Source: a bacterium (GTDB lineage: Bacteria > Patescibacteriota > Patescibacteriia > Patescibacteriales > JAKAJF01). From it: a stretch of 23,104 bases of DNA. The notes beneath the pieces were generated by a model, which saw only the letters and a list, made by a program, of their open reading frames with translations, made no database searches and had not been told where the DNA came from. Position numbers and translations under genes: made by a program. The DNA is taken from NCBI GenBank assembly GCA_021813875.1, contig JAKAJF010000004.1:1-23104 (forward strand), written 5' to 3'. Below are positions 7,278-15,882 of this stretch, one piece after another; within the stretch, counting starts at the first letter, position 1; every line of letters begins with the position of its first letter.

Positions 7278-8639
7278 ATGAAAAATAATACCAGACTAAA
7301 GCAATTCATCCTGCTCGCGGGCGACATCCTCATCCTTTACGGCTCTCTCTATCTCGCCCTGACGGCCCGCTATCTCGGATGGGTCGCTCCCGCGACTTGG
7401 AACGCCCACCTGGCGCCTTTTTCGGCCGTCTTCCTGATCTGGATCCTCGTCTTCTATATTAGCGGGCTCTATGACCTGCATTCGGCCATCAACAATCCCC
7501 AGTTCTACAGGCGCTCCGTAAACAGCCTGGCCGTCTCCGCTATCATCTCACTGGCTTTCTTTTACCTCATTCCTAGGATCGGCATCGCTCCCAAGACCAA
7601 CCTGTTGATCTTTATCCTGATCTTCTCCTTCTTCTTCCTGGCTTGGCGGCGGGCCTTCAATTGGCTCTTGAAATCTTACCTGCCGAAACGGAACATTATC
7701 ATCGTCGGCATAAATAAGCAAGTCCTCGAACTGGTCGAAGAGTTTAATAAGAAGCCCCACCTGGGCTTCCAGATCACGGCCGTCTTCGACGAAGAGGGCG
7801 GAAATATCTCCGGGGCAAGGATCTTAAACGATATCAAGAGCCTCCCCGCGGCCATCAGGGCGGAAAAGATCAGTTCGATCGTCCTGGCCGGCAGCCTCCA
7901 CGAATCTCCGGACCTGAGAGCCGCCCTTTTCGAGTGCCTGCCCCTCGGACTGACTTTCGTGGGCCTGTCCGGATTCTACGAAGCCATCACCGGCAGAGTA
8001 CCGATCGAAACCATCAGCCAGACCTGGTTCTTGGAGAATCTGAATGAAGGCGACAAAGGCCTGTTCGATTCGGCCAAACGCCTCTTCGACATAGCCATGG
8101 CCCTGGTCATCTTGATCCTTTCCATCAGTTTTTGGCCTTTGATCGGGCTCATCATAAAGCTGGAAAGCCGAGGGCCGGTCTTTTTCAAGCAGTCCCGGGC
8201 CGGCAAGAATAACAAGCCGTTCACCATCTATAAATTCAGGACCATGACCGTGGTCGATAATGACGCCTCGCCAACGGTCAAGGATGACGCCCGGGTCACC
8301 CGCTTCGGATCCTTCCTGAGAAAAACCAGGCTCGACGAGCTGCCTCAGGTGATCAACATCCTGAAAGGCGAAATGAGCTTCGTCGGCCCCAGGCCGGAAC
8401 GGGTCGATTACATCGCGCCCTTGGGAGAACGGATCCCTTTTTATAACGAAAGGATGCTCGTCAAGCCGGGAGTGACCGGTTGGGACCAGATCTCCGGCGA
8501 GTATCATTCCCCCTCTCTTGAGGATACGTTGAAAAAATTGCAGTACGATCTCTTCTATATAAAAAACAGATCCCTCTATCTCGACCTGTCTATCATCTTA
8601 AAAACTATCTCCACTGTCATTTCCAGAAGCGGGCGATGA
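7278..8639 (+). CDS. polyprenyl-phosphate sugar-1-phosphate transferase (WcaJ/PssY type)
   Basis: A membrane enzyme that moves a sugar-1-phosphate from a nucleotide sugar to a polyprenyl phosphate, starting a surface glycan. The 453 residues follow the long family plan. There are about four N-terminal membrane helices (roughly 8-30, 45-63, 80-98, 106-124), a cytoplasmic Rossmann-like region (about 138-230), then a membrane re-entrant helix (about 268-294) and the catalytic bacterial sugar transferase domain. Visible motifs are KRLFDI (267-272), GPVFFKQSRAG (299-309), YKFRTM (318-323), the Asp353-Glu354 pair in LDELPQ, SFVGPRPE (367-374) and VKPGVTGW (395-402). The donor sugar cannot be read from sequence. 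It is the only plus-strand gene, divergent from holB and convergent with the glycan operon, whose glycosyltransferases would extend its product. Confidence 0.94.
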   Translation: MKNNTRLKQFILLAGDILILYGSLYLALTARYLGWVAPATWNAHLAPFSAVFLIWILVFYISGLYDLHSAINNPQFYRRSVNSLAVSAIISLAFFYLIPRIGIAPKTNLLIFILIFSFFFLAWRRAFNWLLKSYLPKRNIIIVGINKQVLELVEEFNKKPHLGFQITAVFDEEGGNISGARILNDIKSLPAAIRAEKISSIVLAGSLHESPDLRAALFECLPLGLTFVGLSGFYEAITGRVPIETISQTWFLENLNEGDKGLFDSAKRLFDIAMALVILILSISFWPLIGLIIKLESRGPVFFKQSRAGKNNKPFTIYKFRTMTVVDNDASPTVKDDARVTRFGSFLRKTRLDELPQVINILKGEMSFVGPRPERVDYIAPLGERIPFYNERMLVKPGVTGWDQISGEYHSPSLEDTLKKLQYDLFYIKNRSLYLDLSIILKTISTVISRSGR

Positions 8640-8652
8640 TCAATCATTCGCC
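8632..8652. repeat. inverted repeat over the abutting stop codons
   Basis: GGCGATGAT and ATCATTCGCC form a stem with one bulged base around a 2-base centre. It covers the TGA of the plus-strand gene (8637-8639) and the TGA of the minus-strand gene (8640-8642). Neither side has a T run, so it is not a classic intrinsic terminator. It is the only hairpin I see between the two convergent transcription units. Confidence 0.5.
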
Positions 8653-9882
8653 AATCTTTCATAGAAGCTTATCTGCCTTTCAATAAGGATTTTTGAATCG
8701 TAATTCTTAAACACATGTTCTCTACCGAACCTGGCCATAGCCGGCCAGAGTTCCGGATGCTCCGAAAAATAAATAATTTTTTCGGCCAAAGCTTCATAAT
8801 CATTCTCCTCGACCAGAAAGCCGTCCCGGCCCTCGATGACTTGATCGGGCAGGCCGCTGTGCCTGGTCGTAATGACCGGCAACCCCGTGGCTAAAGCTTG
8901 AGAGATGACCGTATTCATATTATTCCATATCTCCGTCCTTAGCCGTCTTCGATGGCTGGACAAAGAGATGCATCTTTAAGAAATAATTTATCACTTCTTC
9001 GACCGGCATATAGCCCTCATATTTGACTTCTCCTTCTATTCCTAAATCATGGGTCATCTTTTTGAGCTCATCCTCCAACTCCCCTCCGCCGACCAGATGG
9101 CACTCAAAATCATTTCCTCTTTTTTTCAAGATTGCCAAAGCGCGCAACAGATCATCAAAACCTTTCTTCTCCGTAAATCTCCCGACCGAGATTATTTTTA
9201 GCGGTTCGTCCGCCCCCTTGTTCCTTTCTTGATAAGGATAGGAAACAACGTCGATGCTTACCGGCAGAACTTCGACCCTGCTTTCGTCAAAGCCCCTCGC
9301 GACGATCCTTTCTTTCATATTATTGGACATGACAAAAAACAGCGAGCATTCTTTCTTCAGCCGATCATAATAATCGACGGGTTTGACGGCAAAAATGTGA
9401 CTGACGTCATAACCGTAAAAAGTAGTCACCATCTTCACATTTAATCCCAATATCTCCTTTATAATCAGAAATTTATTGGCGATGGGTCCGAAGTGGCAAT
9501 GGACCAGATCAAACTCTTTACCCAGGAAGGGTTCGGTCCAGAAGAGCAATTTTAAAGAAAAGGCGTTGCGTCCATATTTCTTAAAATTGAAAATTTTTAA
9601 AATAAGAGAAGGACGGAAGAAAAAAATATGAAAAAATTTAGAAATGGCCAAAAAGAACCTTTTAAAAAAATTATTAGGCATCTCCAAAGAAGATGCCTTC
9701 GCGTCCATCCTCTTCTCAAAATATCTCCGGCTGATATTTTTTAGCTTCCCTCTTTTAAAATAAAAAGTCTCGACTTTGATGCCGCGTTCTTCCAAGTCGG
9801 CTATCTGATTAATGATAAAGGTTTCCGAAACGACCGGAAATTCCCCGACTACGAAAGCGATCTTCATCTTATCTTTTTCCAT
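8640..9882 (-). pseudogene. GT4 glycosyltransferase split by a one-base frameshift
   Basis: A retaining GT-B glycosyltransferase resembling the WcaL/AmsK colanic acid group: MKIAFVVGEFPVVSETFI at the N-terminus, HCHFGPIAN and FYGYDVS, then ISVGRFTEKKGF opening the second domain. The first frame ends in TAA at 8920-8922 just after FVQPSKTAKDGDME. The rest of the donor-binding domain (NTVISQALATGLPVITTRHS) continues in another frame to 8640. Removing one base at the break gives GDMENMNTVISQALATG, an ungapped match to the family. In that reading the second Glu of the EX7E motif is Gln. An ATG at 8918 lies one base after the stop and could restart a 92-residue C-terminal piece. The start could be 9882, or 9867, which gives a TAA-G-ATG junction with the preceding gene. 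The cause may be sequencing error, recent decay or a two-piece enzyme. Confidence 0.85.
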
Positions 9883-10969
9883 AAAAATCTTTTACAGCAG
9901 AGCAGATTCCCAACACTTCTTTCTCCGTCAATTCTGGGTAGAGCGGCAAGGATAAGATTCCCTCCATCACCGCGGTCGTCTTAGGCAGGTCTTTGTCATT
10001 ATAATTTAAAAATCGGTAAGCCGGTTGTTTAAAAATAGGCTTGGGATAATGGATGGCCGTCTCGATTCCCTTTTTCAGCAGATATTTTTTTAAGCCGTTC
10101 CGCCCCTTGGCCCTGACGACAAAAAGATGCCAGACATTCTTCCTGGCCGCGTAGACGGCCGGCAAGGTTACGGGCAGGCCGGACAGCTCTTTCAGATAGA
10201 TTTTCGCCAGCGTTTCCCTTCTCTTATTCCAGGCCGGCAGCTTTTTCAGGCCCCAGGAAAGCAGAGCCGCCTGCATCTCGTCTAAACGACTGTTCACTCC
10301 TTCCAGGAGATTTTCATACTTGGAAATCTCCCCGTAGTTCCGAAGCTGCCTCAACGCCAGGGCGAGCTTTTTGTTATTGGTAGCCAGAGCGCCGGCGTCC
10401 CCGAAGGCGCCTAAATTCTTGGTCGGGTAAAAGCTGAAGCAGCCGATATCTCCGAAGGTCCCAACCTTCTTGCCCTTAAATTCAGCTCCGGTGGCCTGGG
10501 CGCAATCTTCGATGAGCTTCAAATTGTATTTTTTGGCAATTTTTAAAATTTTATCCATCTCCGCGGGCTGGCCATAAAGATGGACCGGCAAAATGGCTTT
10601 CGTCCTTCTGGTAATTTTTTTCTCGATCAATTCCGGATCAATGTTGAAATCTTCGCCAATATCAACGAAGACCGGCAAGGCGCCGGCCATCCTGATAGCG
10701 CTGACAGTCGGGGTGGCGGTATTGGCCACGGTCAAGACCTCGTCACCCTCTCCGATTCCTAAAACTTTCAAGGCCAGGAACAAAGCATCGGTCCCGGAAT
10801 TTACTCCGATCGCATATTTGGCGCCTAAAAATTTGGCGAAGTTTTCTTCAAACTTCCCACCTTCTTGCCCGAGGATGAACCACCCGCTCTTAAAAACTCT
10901 TTTTACCACCCCATTTATCTCACCCTCAAAAAGCGAATATCTTTTTTTAAAATTATTGAATCTGATCAT
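9869..10969 (-). CDS. DegT/DnrJ/EryC1 family sugar aminotransferase (FdtB/QdtB-like)
   Basis: A PLP-dependent enzyme that aminates a keto group of a nucleotide-linked deoxysugar. The 366 residues follow the family plan: the cofactor phosphate region GVNSGTDALFLAL (55-67), LIEDCAQATGA (152-162) with Asp155 against the pyridine nitrogen, FSFYPTKNLG (178-187) with Lys184 as the Schiff-base lysine, then NSRLDEMQAALL (226-237). The gene directly before it encodes an FdtA-like 3,4-ketoisomerase domain, so the likely substrate is dTDP-3-keto-6-deoxyhexose and the product dTDP-3-amino-3,6-dideoxyhexose (Fuc3N or Qui3N type). That substrate call is inference from the pairing. The start ATG overlaps the preceding gene by 17 bases. 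Confidence 0.93.
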   Translation of the reverse strand: MIRFNNFKKRYSLFEGEINGVVKRVFKSGWFILGQEGGKFEENFAKFLGAKYAIGVNSGTDALFLALKVLGIGEGDEVLTVANTATPTVSAIRMAGALPVFVDIGEDFNIDPELIEKKITRRTKAILPVHLYGQPAEMDKILKIAKKYNLKLIEDCAQATGAEFKGKKVGTFGDIGCFSFYPTKNLGAFGDAGALATNNKKLALALRQLRNYGEISKYENLLEGVNSRLDEMQAALLSWGLKKLPAWNKRRETLAKIYLKELSGLPVTLPAVYAARKNVWHLFVVRAKGRNGLKKYLLKKGIETAIHYPKPIFKQPAYRFLNYNDKDLPKTTAVMEGILSLPLYPELTEKEVLGICSAVKDFYGKR

Positions 10970-12173
10970 TTTTGATAAAGTTTAAAAAATCTTCATAATT
11001 CCTGATATAATCATTTTCATCATAATAATCGTCAGCCACGACCAGAATGACGCAATCCTCGGAAAAATTAGACATGGTGTGCCATAATTTTGGGCCCAAT
11101 CTTATGCCCCGATAAGGATTGTCTAAAACGATCTTCTGTTTCATGTTGCCATCATCGAGTTCCAGTGAAAATGATCCGCTGACGCAAAAGATATATTGCT
11201 CTAGCTTTTTATGGGCATGCTTCCCTCTGGCAGCCGCGGGATTTTCAAGATTATTGATGTAATAGATTCTTTTTATCTTAAAAGGGACGCTCCGCTGAGC
11301 TTCGCCGATCACCAGATTCCCGTCCGGATAATCATTAAAGAATTGAAGCTTGATAACCCCAGAATTTTTAACAATAATATTACTGTTCTGAAAAATTTTC
11401 TCTCCAACTGCCATTATCTTATAGCCAAAATTTTTTGAAAAGAATCTGCCTGAAAAAAAATCTAAAAATTTGGTTATTCGGTTAAAAATTTTTCCTAAAT
11501 ACTTAAATAAAAAATTGATCTTTTTCAAGCGGAACAAGCCATAGGCGGGATAATATCCATCCTCGGCGATTATTCTCATGTTTTTCAAAGCCTCCCTAAG
11601 CTCATTCTTCTTAAATGACTTTTCATATTGATACTCATATTTTGAACCAAAAATTATTTTAAATAATTTGTAGAGGCTATGGAAATTCCAATAATTAGAG
11701 ACGGTGACAATGATCCTGCCGTTAGGCTTTAAGACCCTTATCATCTCGTCTATCCCCCATCTATAATTAGGCAGATATTGAATGACAGCATCGCAGACCA
11801 CAAGATCAAAAGATTCATCCGGAAAGGACAGATTAAAGACATCCTCTTTCCTTGTTTCAATATTGGCTAAGCCTAACACAGCGGCCATTTTCTTTATAAG
11901 CTCCAAGGACTCAGTCAGAATATCTGAAATTATGACTTGACTTCCAGGAAAATCTTCGGCTATCTTCAACCCATACCTGCCGCTTCCTCCGCCAACTTCC
12001 AATATTTTTAAATCTTGAGTCTGAGAAATATACTTTTTAAACACGGGATAGCTCTCCAGAAATAAACGCTGGGCAAAAATTCTCTTCGGGGACTCCGGCA
12101 TTTGTTTTTTCCATTCCTCGCTCCAAACTTTATTAATTTCTTTCTGGCTAATTTTATTTGCTGGTAACCACAT
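10953..12173 (-). CDS. fusion: SAM methyltransferase + FdtA-like dTDP-sugar 3,4-ketoisomerase
   Basis: A 406-residue two-domain protein. Residues about 1-257 are a class I SAM-dependent methyltransferase with motif I ILEVGGGSGRYG (57-68), an acidic end of strand two (ISDI) and DLVVCDAVIQYLPNY, of the Methyltransf_11 kind. Residues about 265-406 are a WxcM/FdtA-type cupin that moves the keto group of dTDP-4-keto-6-deoxyglucose to C3. They show the strongly conserved RGKHAHK (316-322; likely catalytic His319 and His321), a cupin strand and GPKLWHTM (360-367). Both parts look complete. With the following DegT-family aminotransferase this makes a 3-amino-3,6-dideoxyhexose module. The methyltransferase might modify the amino group or a hydroxyl of that sugar; its target is unknown. 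The gene is very AT-rich and overlaps the preceding methyltransferase by 20 bases. Confidence 0.9.
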   Translation of the reverse strand: MWLPANKISQKEINKVWSEEWKKQMPESPKRIFAQRLFLESYPVFKKYISQTQDLKILEVGGGSGRYGLKIAEDFPGSQVIISDILTESLELIKKMAAVLGLANIETRKEDVFNLSFPDESFDLVVCDAVIQYLPNYRWGIDEMIRVLKPNGRIIVTVSNYWNFHSLYKLFKIIFGSKYEYQYEKSFKKNELREALKNMRIIAEDGYYPAYGLFRLKKINFLFKYLGKIFNRITKFLDFFSGRFFSKNFGYKIMAVGEKIFQNSNIIVKNSGVIKLQFFNDYPDGNLVIGEAQRSVPFKIKRIYYINNLENPAAARGKHAHKKLEQYIFCVSGSFSLELDDGNMKQKIVLDNPYRGIRLGPKLWHTMSNFSEDCVILVVADDYYDENDYIRNYEDFLNFIKNDQIQ

Positions 12174-12786
12174 AATAATTCAAGGGGAAATCTTTATTTT
12201 TAGAAATTTCTTTTAAAATTAAACCTGAAATATTGAACAAAAAAACCAAAGGAATAAATAGTTTATTCCTCAAATTGGCGTTTAAAAGCTGAAAGATAGT
12301 ATAAAGGTAGCTGTTACTAGCCCTGATTTCTATTTTATGGAATCCGCTGCCTTTTAGCAAATGTTCCAGGCCGAATCTGGTGTAGCGGTAAAAATCGTTA
12401 GGCGCCTCATGGACGAGCCAGGCGAAAGGAGTGGTCATAATCAACTTCCCTTCCGGTTTCAAGACCCGATTTATTTCTCTCAAGGCGCGGGCCGGCTCTT
12501 TGATATGCTCGAGGACTTCCGTAAATAAGACCAGATCCACGGAAGCGTCTTTGAGCGGAATGCCGTCATTTATATCGGCGATTATGACATCCTTCACCCC
12601 TCCCCTATCCTCGATGTCCAGCCCCAGATATTTCCGACATCTTATGAATTTTTTATAAGGAGCCTTGCCAACTCCGATATCTAAAACAGTGTCCGCCTCG
12701 ATGTTCGAAGTTTCTTTAATGATAAACCTCGCCTGCAATCTTCTTATTAAAAATCTAGAGCCGAATAATAATCTTATTTTTTTCAT
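12154..12786 (-). CDS. class I SAM-dependent methyltransferase
   Basis: A 210-residue Rossmann-fold methyltransferase. Motif I is VLDIGVGKAPYKKFI (34-48), the ribose-binding acidic residue is in YLGLDIED, and DLVLFTEVLEHIKEP is the Methyltransf_11-type post-II segment. The phrase TPFAWLVHEAPNDFYRYT is common in methyltransferases of polysaccharide loci. The C-terminal part has a hydrophobic stretch (about 178-192) that may lie on the membrane. Its substrate is unknown; a sugar hydroxyl of the surface glycan is the simplest guess. It starts one base after the flippase stop (TAA-T-ATG), which suggests coupled translation. Confidence 0.88.
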   Translation of the reverse strand: MKKIRLLFGSRFLIRRLQARFIIKETSNIEADTVLDIGVGKAPYKKFIRCRKYLGLDIEDRGGVKDVIIADINDGIPLKDASVDLVLFTEVLEHIKEPARALREINRVLKPEGKLIMTTPFAWLVHEAPNDFYRYTRFGLEHLLKGSGFHKIEIRASNSYLYTIFQLLNANLRNKLFIPLVFLFNISGLILKEISKNKDFPLNYYVVTSK

Positions 12787-12787
12787 A

Positions 12788-14290
12788 TTAGATACTTTTT
12801 TTGATCCAGTTTAAGGAATTGAAAATTTTTCTTCCGAAGATCCTATCTAAGGTAAAGATGAATAAAGCATAAGCGGCCGCGCCCGAGAAGATAAAAGACA
12901 GGAAGATGGCCAGATTATCTATGGCGATCATTTTTTTCAAATAGAAGATCGAGATATACATGAGCCCGCTCGCCAGAACCGCTAACTTAAAGATCTCAAA
13001 AAACCCTTTTAGGCCCAGATTGATCTCTTTCCTGACCATGAGCAGCATGGCTAATTGGGAGGCGAGAGTGCTTATGACGACCGCCCAGCCGGTCCCGACC
13101 GGGCCGTGTGCCTTAGTCAGGGGAATAATCAAGGAAAACATGATTATTGATTGGAATATCAAGATGTAAAGATTGATCTTAGGCTTGCCGACGCCTAAGA
13201 ATAAGGGCGTGATCACCTGCTCGAATGATTTCAAAAAACCCAACAAGATGATCACTCTCAAGATAGGGACCATCGGCGCCCATCTTTCCCCGTAGACGAA
13301 ACGCACGATTTCCGGAGCCAAGGCGAAAAGGCCGGTCGAGGCCGGGATGATCAGGGCGAAGATGATTCTCATCACCCTGACGAAGGAAGTCCGTAAAAGC
13401 CGGCGATCATTCTGAATTTTGGAAAATAAAGGAAAAAGGATGGTGCCGAGGACCCTGGCGAATTCCATGGCCGGCAACATGCCCAAAGTGAAGGAAAGCT
13501 GATAAAAACCCAGGTCGCGGGCGCCCAGGAGCTTGCCGACCGTTATATTGTCGCCCTGCCCGACCAGGAAGGTGATGATGCTGACCAGACTTATCCATCT
13601 TCCATAGCGGAAGAGATGCTTAGCGCCTTCAAGATCTAAGTTGAATTTGGGTCGGTAAGGATGGAAAATGTAAGAAAAAATGACCATAAAAAATCGGTTG
13701 GCGATCGAACCGATGACCAGTGCCCAAGCGTTCCTGAAGATTACCGCGGCCCCGATCGTAAAGACAACTTCTCCGATGACGCTCGTTATGTCAAAAAAGA
13801 TCTTTTTATTGAATTGTAAATTCCTCTGAAGAAGAACAATGCCGATATTTTCAAATCCGACTATAAAGACCGGCAAGGCGAGCACCCTGACAAAAACTAC
13901 AACTGTTCCATTATTGAAAAACTTGCCCGCTAGCGGCGCGGCGATGAAAAACATCAATAAAGAGACAAAGAGGTTCCTTAAGAGGCCATAGGTCCAGGCG
14001 CTGTTGAGATGCTTATCGACCTCGTCCTTATGCTGGACGATCGCCGAATTGAAACCGGTCTGGAACAAGGTATCCGTGATGCCGATCGCCAGGGCGGCCA
14101 TACCGAAAAGCCCGAAGTCGTTCGGAAATAAAAGGCGTGCCAGGATGATCGTCTTGACGAAATAGATGCTCTTGACCGCGAATCTGCCGATGAAGATCAA
14201 GACCCCTCCTCTGGCGACCTTCTTCCCTAAGGCCTCGCTCTCACCCCAAAGACTTAAGAATTTATCTTTTATCTTTATGAAAAAAATCAT
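12788..14290 (-). CDS. Wzx-type polysaccharide flippase (MOP superfamily)
   Basis: An integral membrane protein of 500 residues with many hydrophobic helices, matching the WzxC/RfbX-like exporters that flip lipid-linked oligosaccharides across the cytoplasmic membrane. The N-terminal pattern ARGGVLIFIGRFAVKSIYFV, then LLFPNDFGLFGMAALAIGI and FNSAIVQHKDE, is typical of the family. The length fits a protein of 12-14 membrane helices. It would flip the product begun by the sugar-1-phosphate transferase and extended by the surrounding glycosyltransferases. It overlaps the preceding methyltransferase by 4 bases (ATGA). No Wzy polymerase or chain-length regulator is seen in the window. Confidence 0.93.
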   Translation of the reverse strand: MIFFIKIKDKFLSLWGESEALGKKVARGGVLIFIGRFAVKSIYFVKTIILARLLFPNDFGLFGMAALAIGITDTLFQTGFNSAIVQHKDEVDKHLNSAWTYGLLRNLFVSLLMFFIAAPLAGKFFNNGTVVVFVRVLALPVFIVGFENIGIVLLQRNLQFNKKIFFDITSVIGEVVFTIGAAVIFRNAWALVIGSIANRFFMVIFSYIFHPYRPKFNLDLEGAKHLFRYGRWISLVSIITFLVGQGDNITVGKLLGARDLGFYQLSFTLGMLPAMEFARVLGTILFPLFSKIQNDRRLLRTSFVRVMRIIFALIIPASTGLFALAPEIVRFVYGERWAPMVPILRVIILLGFLKSFEQVITPLFLGVGKPKINLYILIFQSIIMFSLIIPLTKAHGPVGTGWAVVISTLASQLAMLLMVRKEINLGLKGFFEIFKLAVLASGLMYISIFYLKKMIAIDNLAIFLSFIFSGAAAYALFIFTLDRIFGRKIFNSLNWIKKSI

Positions 14291-15021
14291 TTCCGGGCTA
14301 TGATTAGATCGTTCCCCTTTCCTATGGGAAAGATTACATCAAAAAAAGCCAAAATTTTCAATAAGGGCATGGCCAGGACATTTATCTTACGCCCCGCCCC
14401 GCTTCCGTGCAACAGCGTCTCTATCTCCCAAGCCAAATGGCCGAAGAAGGTAAAGGTATAGCGGGAATATCCGACCTTAAAGCCGATCGATTCTAAAATT
14501 TCTTCCAGACGCGGAAGATCGTATTGCTCGCCGGTATGCTCTTCCTCTGCCCACTCGTCGAATTTTTTGAACCATCCTTTGGGGAAAATATATCTTTCAT
14601 TATCTTCGCAAGGGATGGCCAGATATAGATGGCCGCCGTCTTTGAGCGCTTTATAAAATTTTTCCATTATCCTTCTGTTCCCCGGAATGTGCTCCAAAGA
14701 ATCGATGGAAATTATCAGATCGTAAGAATCTTGTTCGTCCAAAAGATTCAGATCCTTTTCCTTGAAGATCAATCTTGAATTACTGTTTTTTTCCCATTCT
14801 TTCTGTCTCTTGATGTCATATCCGGCAATAGCGGCGTCGGGAAACACGCCGGCCAGATAGAAAGAATAAAAGCCCCTGCCGCAACCCGCGTCAAGGATGG
14901 CTCCCGGCCGACCGGCCTTTTTTAAATTTTTCTTGAAATATACAATCCTTAACCAGGGCCCCATATGAATGGGCCTGAAAGGTTCATGGCTTAAGATGAA
15001 ATTTTTTATTTTCTCGACCAT
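14287..15021 (-). CDS. class I SAM-dependent methyltransferase
   Basis: A 244-residue Rossmann-fold methyltransferase. Motif I is AILDAGCGRGFYSFYL (41-56), followed by GYDIKRQKEW with the ribose-binding Asp, and YDLIISIDSLEHIPG as the Methyltransf_11 segment. The acceptor is unknown. It lies between the GT2 glycosyltransferase (16-base overlap) and the flippase (4-base overlap), so a role in modifying the growing glycan is likely. Confidence 0.88.
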   Translation of the reverse strand: MVEKIKNFILSHEPFRPIHMGPWLRIVYFKKNLKKAGRPGAILDAGCGRGFYSFYLAGVFPDAAIAGYDIKRQKEWEKNSNSRLIFKEKDLNLLDEQDSYDLIISIDSLEHIPGNRRIMEKFYKALKDGGHLYLAIPCEDNERYIFPKGWFKKFDEWAEEEHTGEQYDLPRLEEILESIGFKVGYSRYTFTFFGHLAWEIETLLHGSGAGRKINVLAMPLLKILAFFDVIFPIGKGNDLIIARK

Positions 15022-15881
15022 TTTTTAAAATCTGACTTCAAGTATAAAAGATGAAAAAAATAACTAAGATTAAACCTATATCTTAAAGATTTCTTTAAAA
15101 AATCTATAGCTTCCTCAATCCTACCAGCATCCCTTAACCAAAGCGCCATCCAAAAATAATGCTTGGCCAAGAGGTCTTTCCTGCCTTCATATTCTTTCTC
15201 GTGCTTCTTCAAGACCAAAAGCCGCCCCGCTATTTTCTTATCGATATTACCGCCGATGTGCTCATGACCGGCCTGGCAGGACATCTTTACCAAAGGCTCA
15301 TCGATGCCGATGCCTTTGAATCTTTTCGACATCCTGATCATTAGTTCCGCCTCCTGGTGGCTCGGCAGGCTTTCGTCAAAAAGACCGATCTCCTCGAAGA
15401 CTTCTCTTTTGACCAAGAGGGTGCTAGTCAAAAAACCTTTGAATCTGCTCAAAGAGACGATGGCATAATCAGCCACCCCTTCTTTCACGTAAGTTTTTTC
15501 TTCTTTGTCCCCATAATCCCTTATTACCGACGAGAAGCAGAAGCCCACATCCTCGTCTGAGCCTTCCAAAAGTCCGAGCTGCCTCTCTAATTTCTGCGGA
15601 AGCCATTCGTCATCATCATCCAAAAAAGCCAGAAATCGGCCGCTCGCGTTCTTGATGCCCATATTCCTGGCCGCCGATCCTCCCCGCTCGCGATCATGAG
15701 CTATATATCTTATCCTATCGTCATCCAATTCCTTGACGATCGATCCGGCCCTTTCTTTTAGTCCGTCATCGACCACGATGACTTCGTAATCCCCGAAAGA
15801 CTGCTTCAAGATGGAATTCAAAGCCTTCCCCAACAATTGAGGACGATCATGGGTGGGAATGATTATAGAAACTTTCGGCAT
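15006..15881 (-). CDS. GT2 family glycosyltransferase
   Basis: An inverting GT-A fold glycosyltransferase of 291 residues. The nucleotide-binding start VSIIIPTHDRP, VIVVDDG (34-40), GGSAARNMGI (67-76) and the metal-binding acidic run FLDDDDEW (about 87-93) are classic for GT2. There is no membrane segment, so it should work at the inner face of the membrane on a polyprenyl-linked acceptor. Donor and linkage cannot be read. It is the only GT2 enzyme in the operon and starts one base after the preceding stop (TGA-T-ATG). Confidence 0.93.
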   Translation of the reverse strand: MPKVSIIIPTHDRPQLLGKALNSILKQSFGDYEVIVVDDGLKERAGSIVKELDDDRIRYIAHDRERGGSAARNMGIKNASGRFLAFLDDDDEWLPQKLERQLGLLEGSDEDVGFCFSSVIRDYGDKEEKTYVKEGVADYAIVSLSRFKGFLTSTLLVKREVFEEIGLFDESLPSHQEAELMIRMSKRFKGIGIDEPLVKMSCQAGHEHIGGNIDKKIAGRLLVLKKHEKEYEGRKDLLAKHYFWMALWLRDAGRIEEAIDFLKKSLRYRFNLSYFFHLLYLKSDFKKWSRK

Positions 15882-15882
15882 A

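Noticed and set aside
8920..8925. Programmed +1 ribosomal frameshift at the split glycosyltransferase
   Set aside because: The codon before the stop is GAA, and sliding one base would place its tRNA on AAT with poor pairing. There is no prfB-like stimulator or obvious downstream structure.
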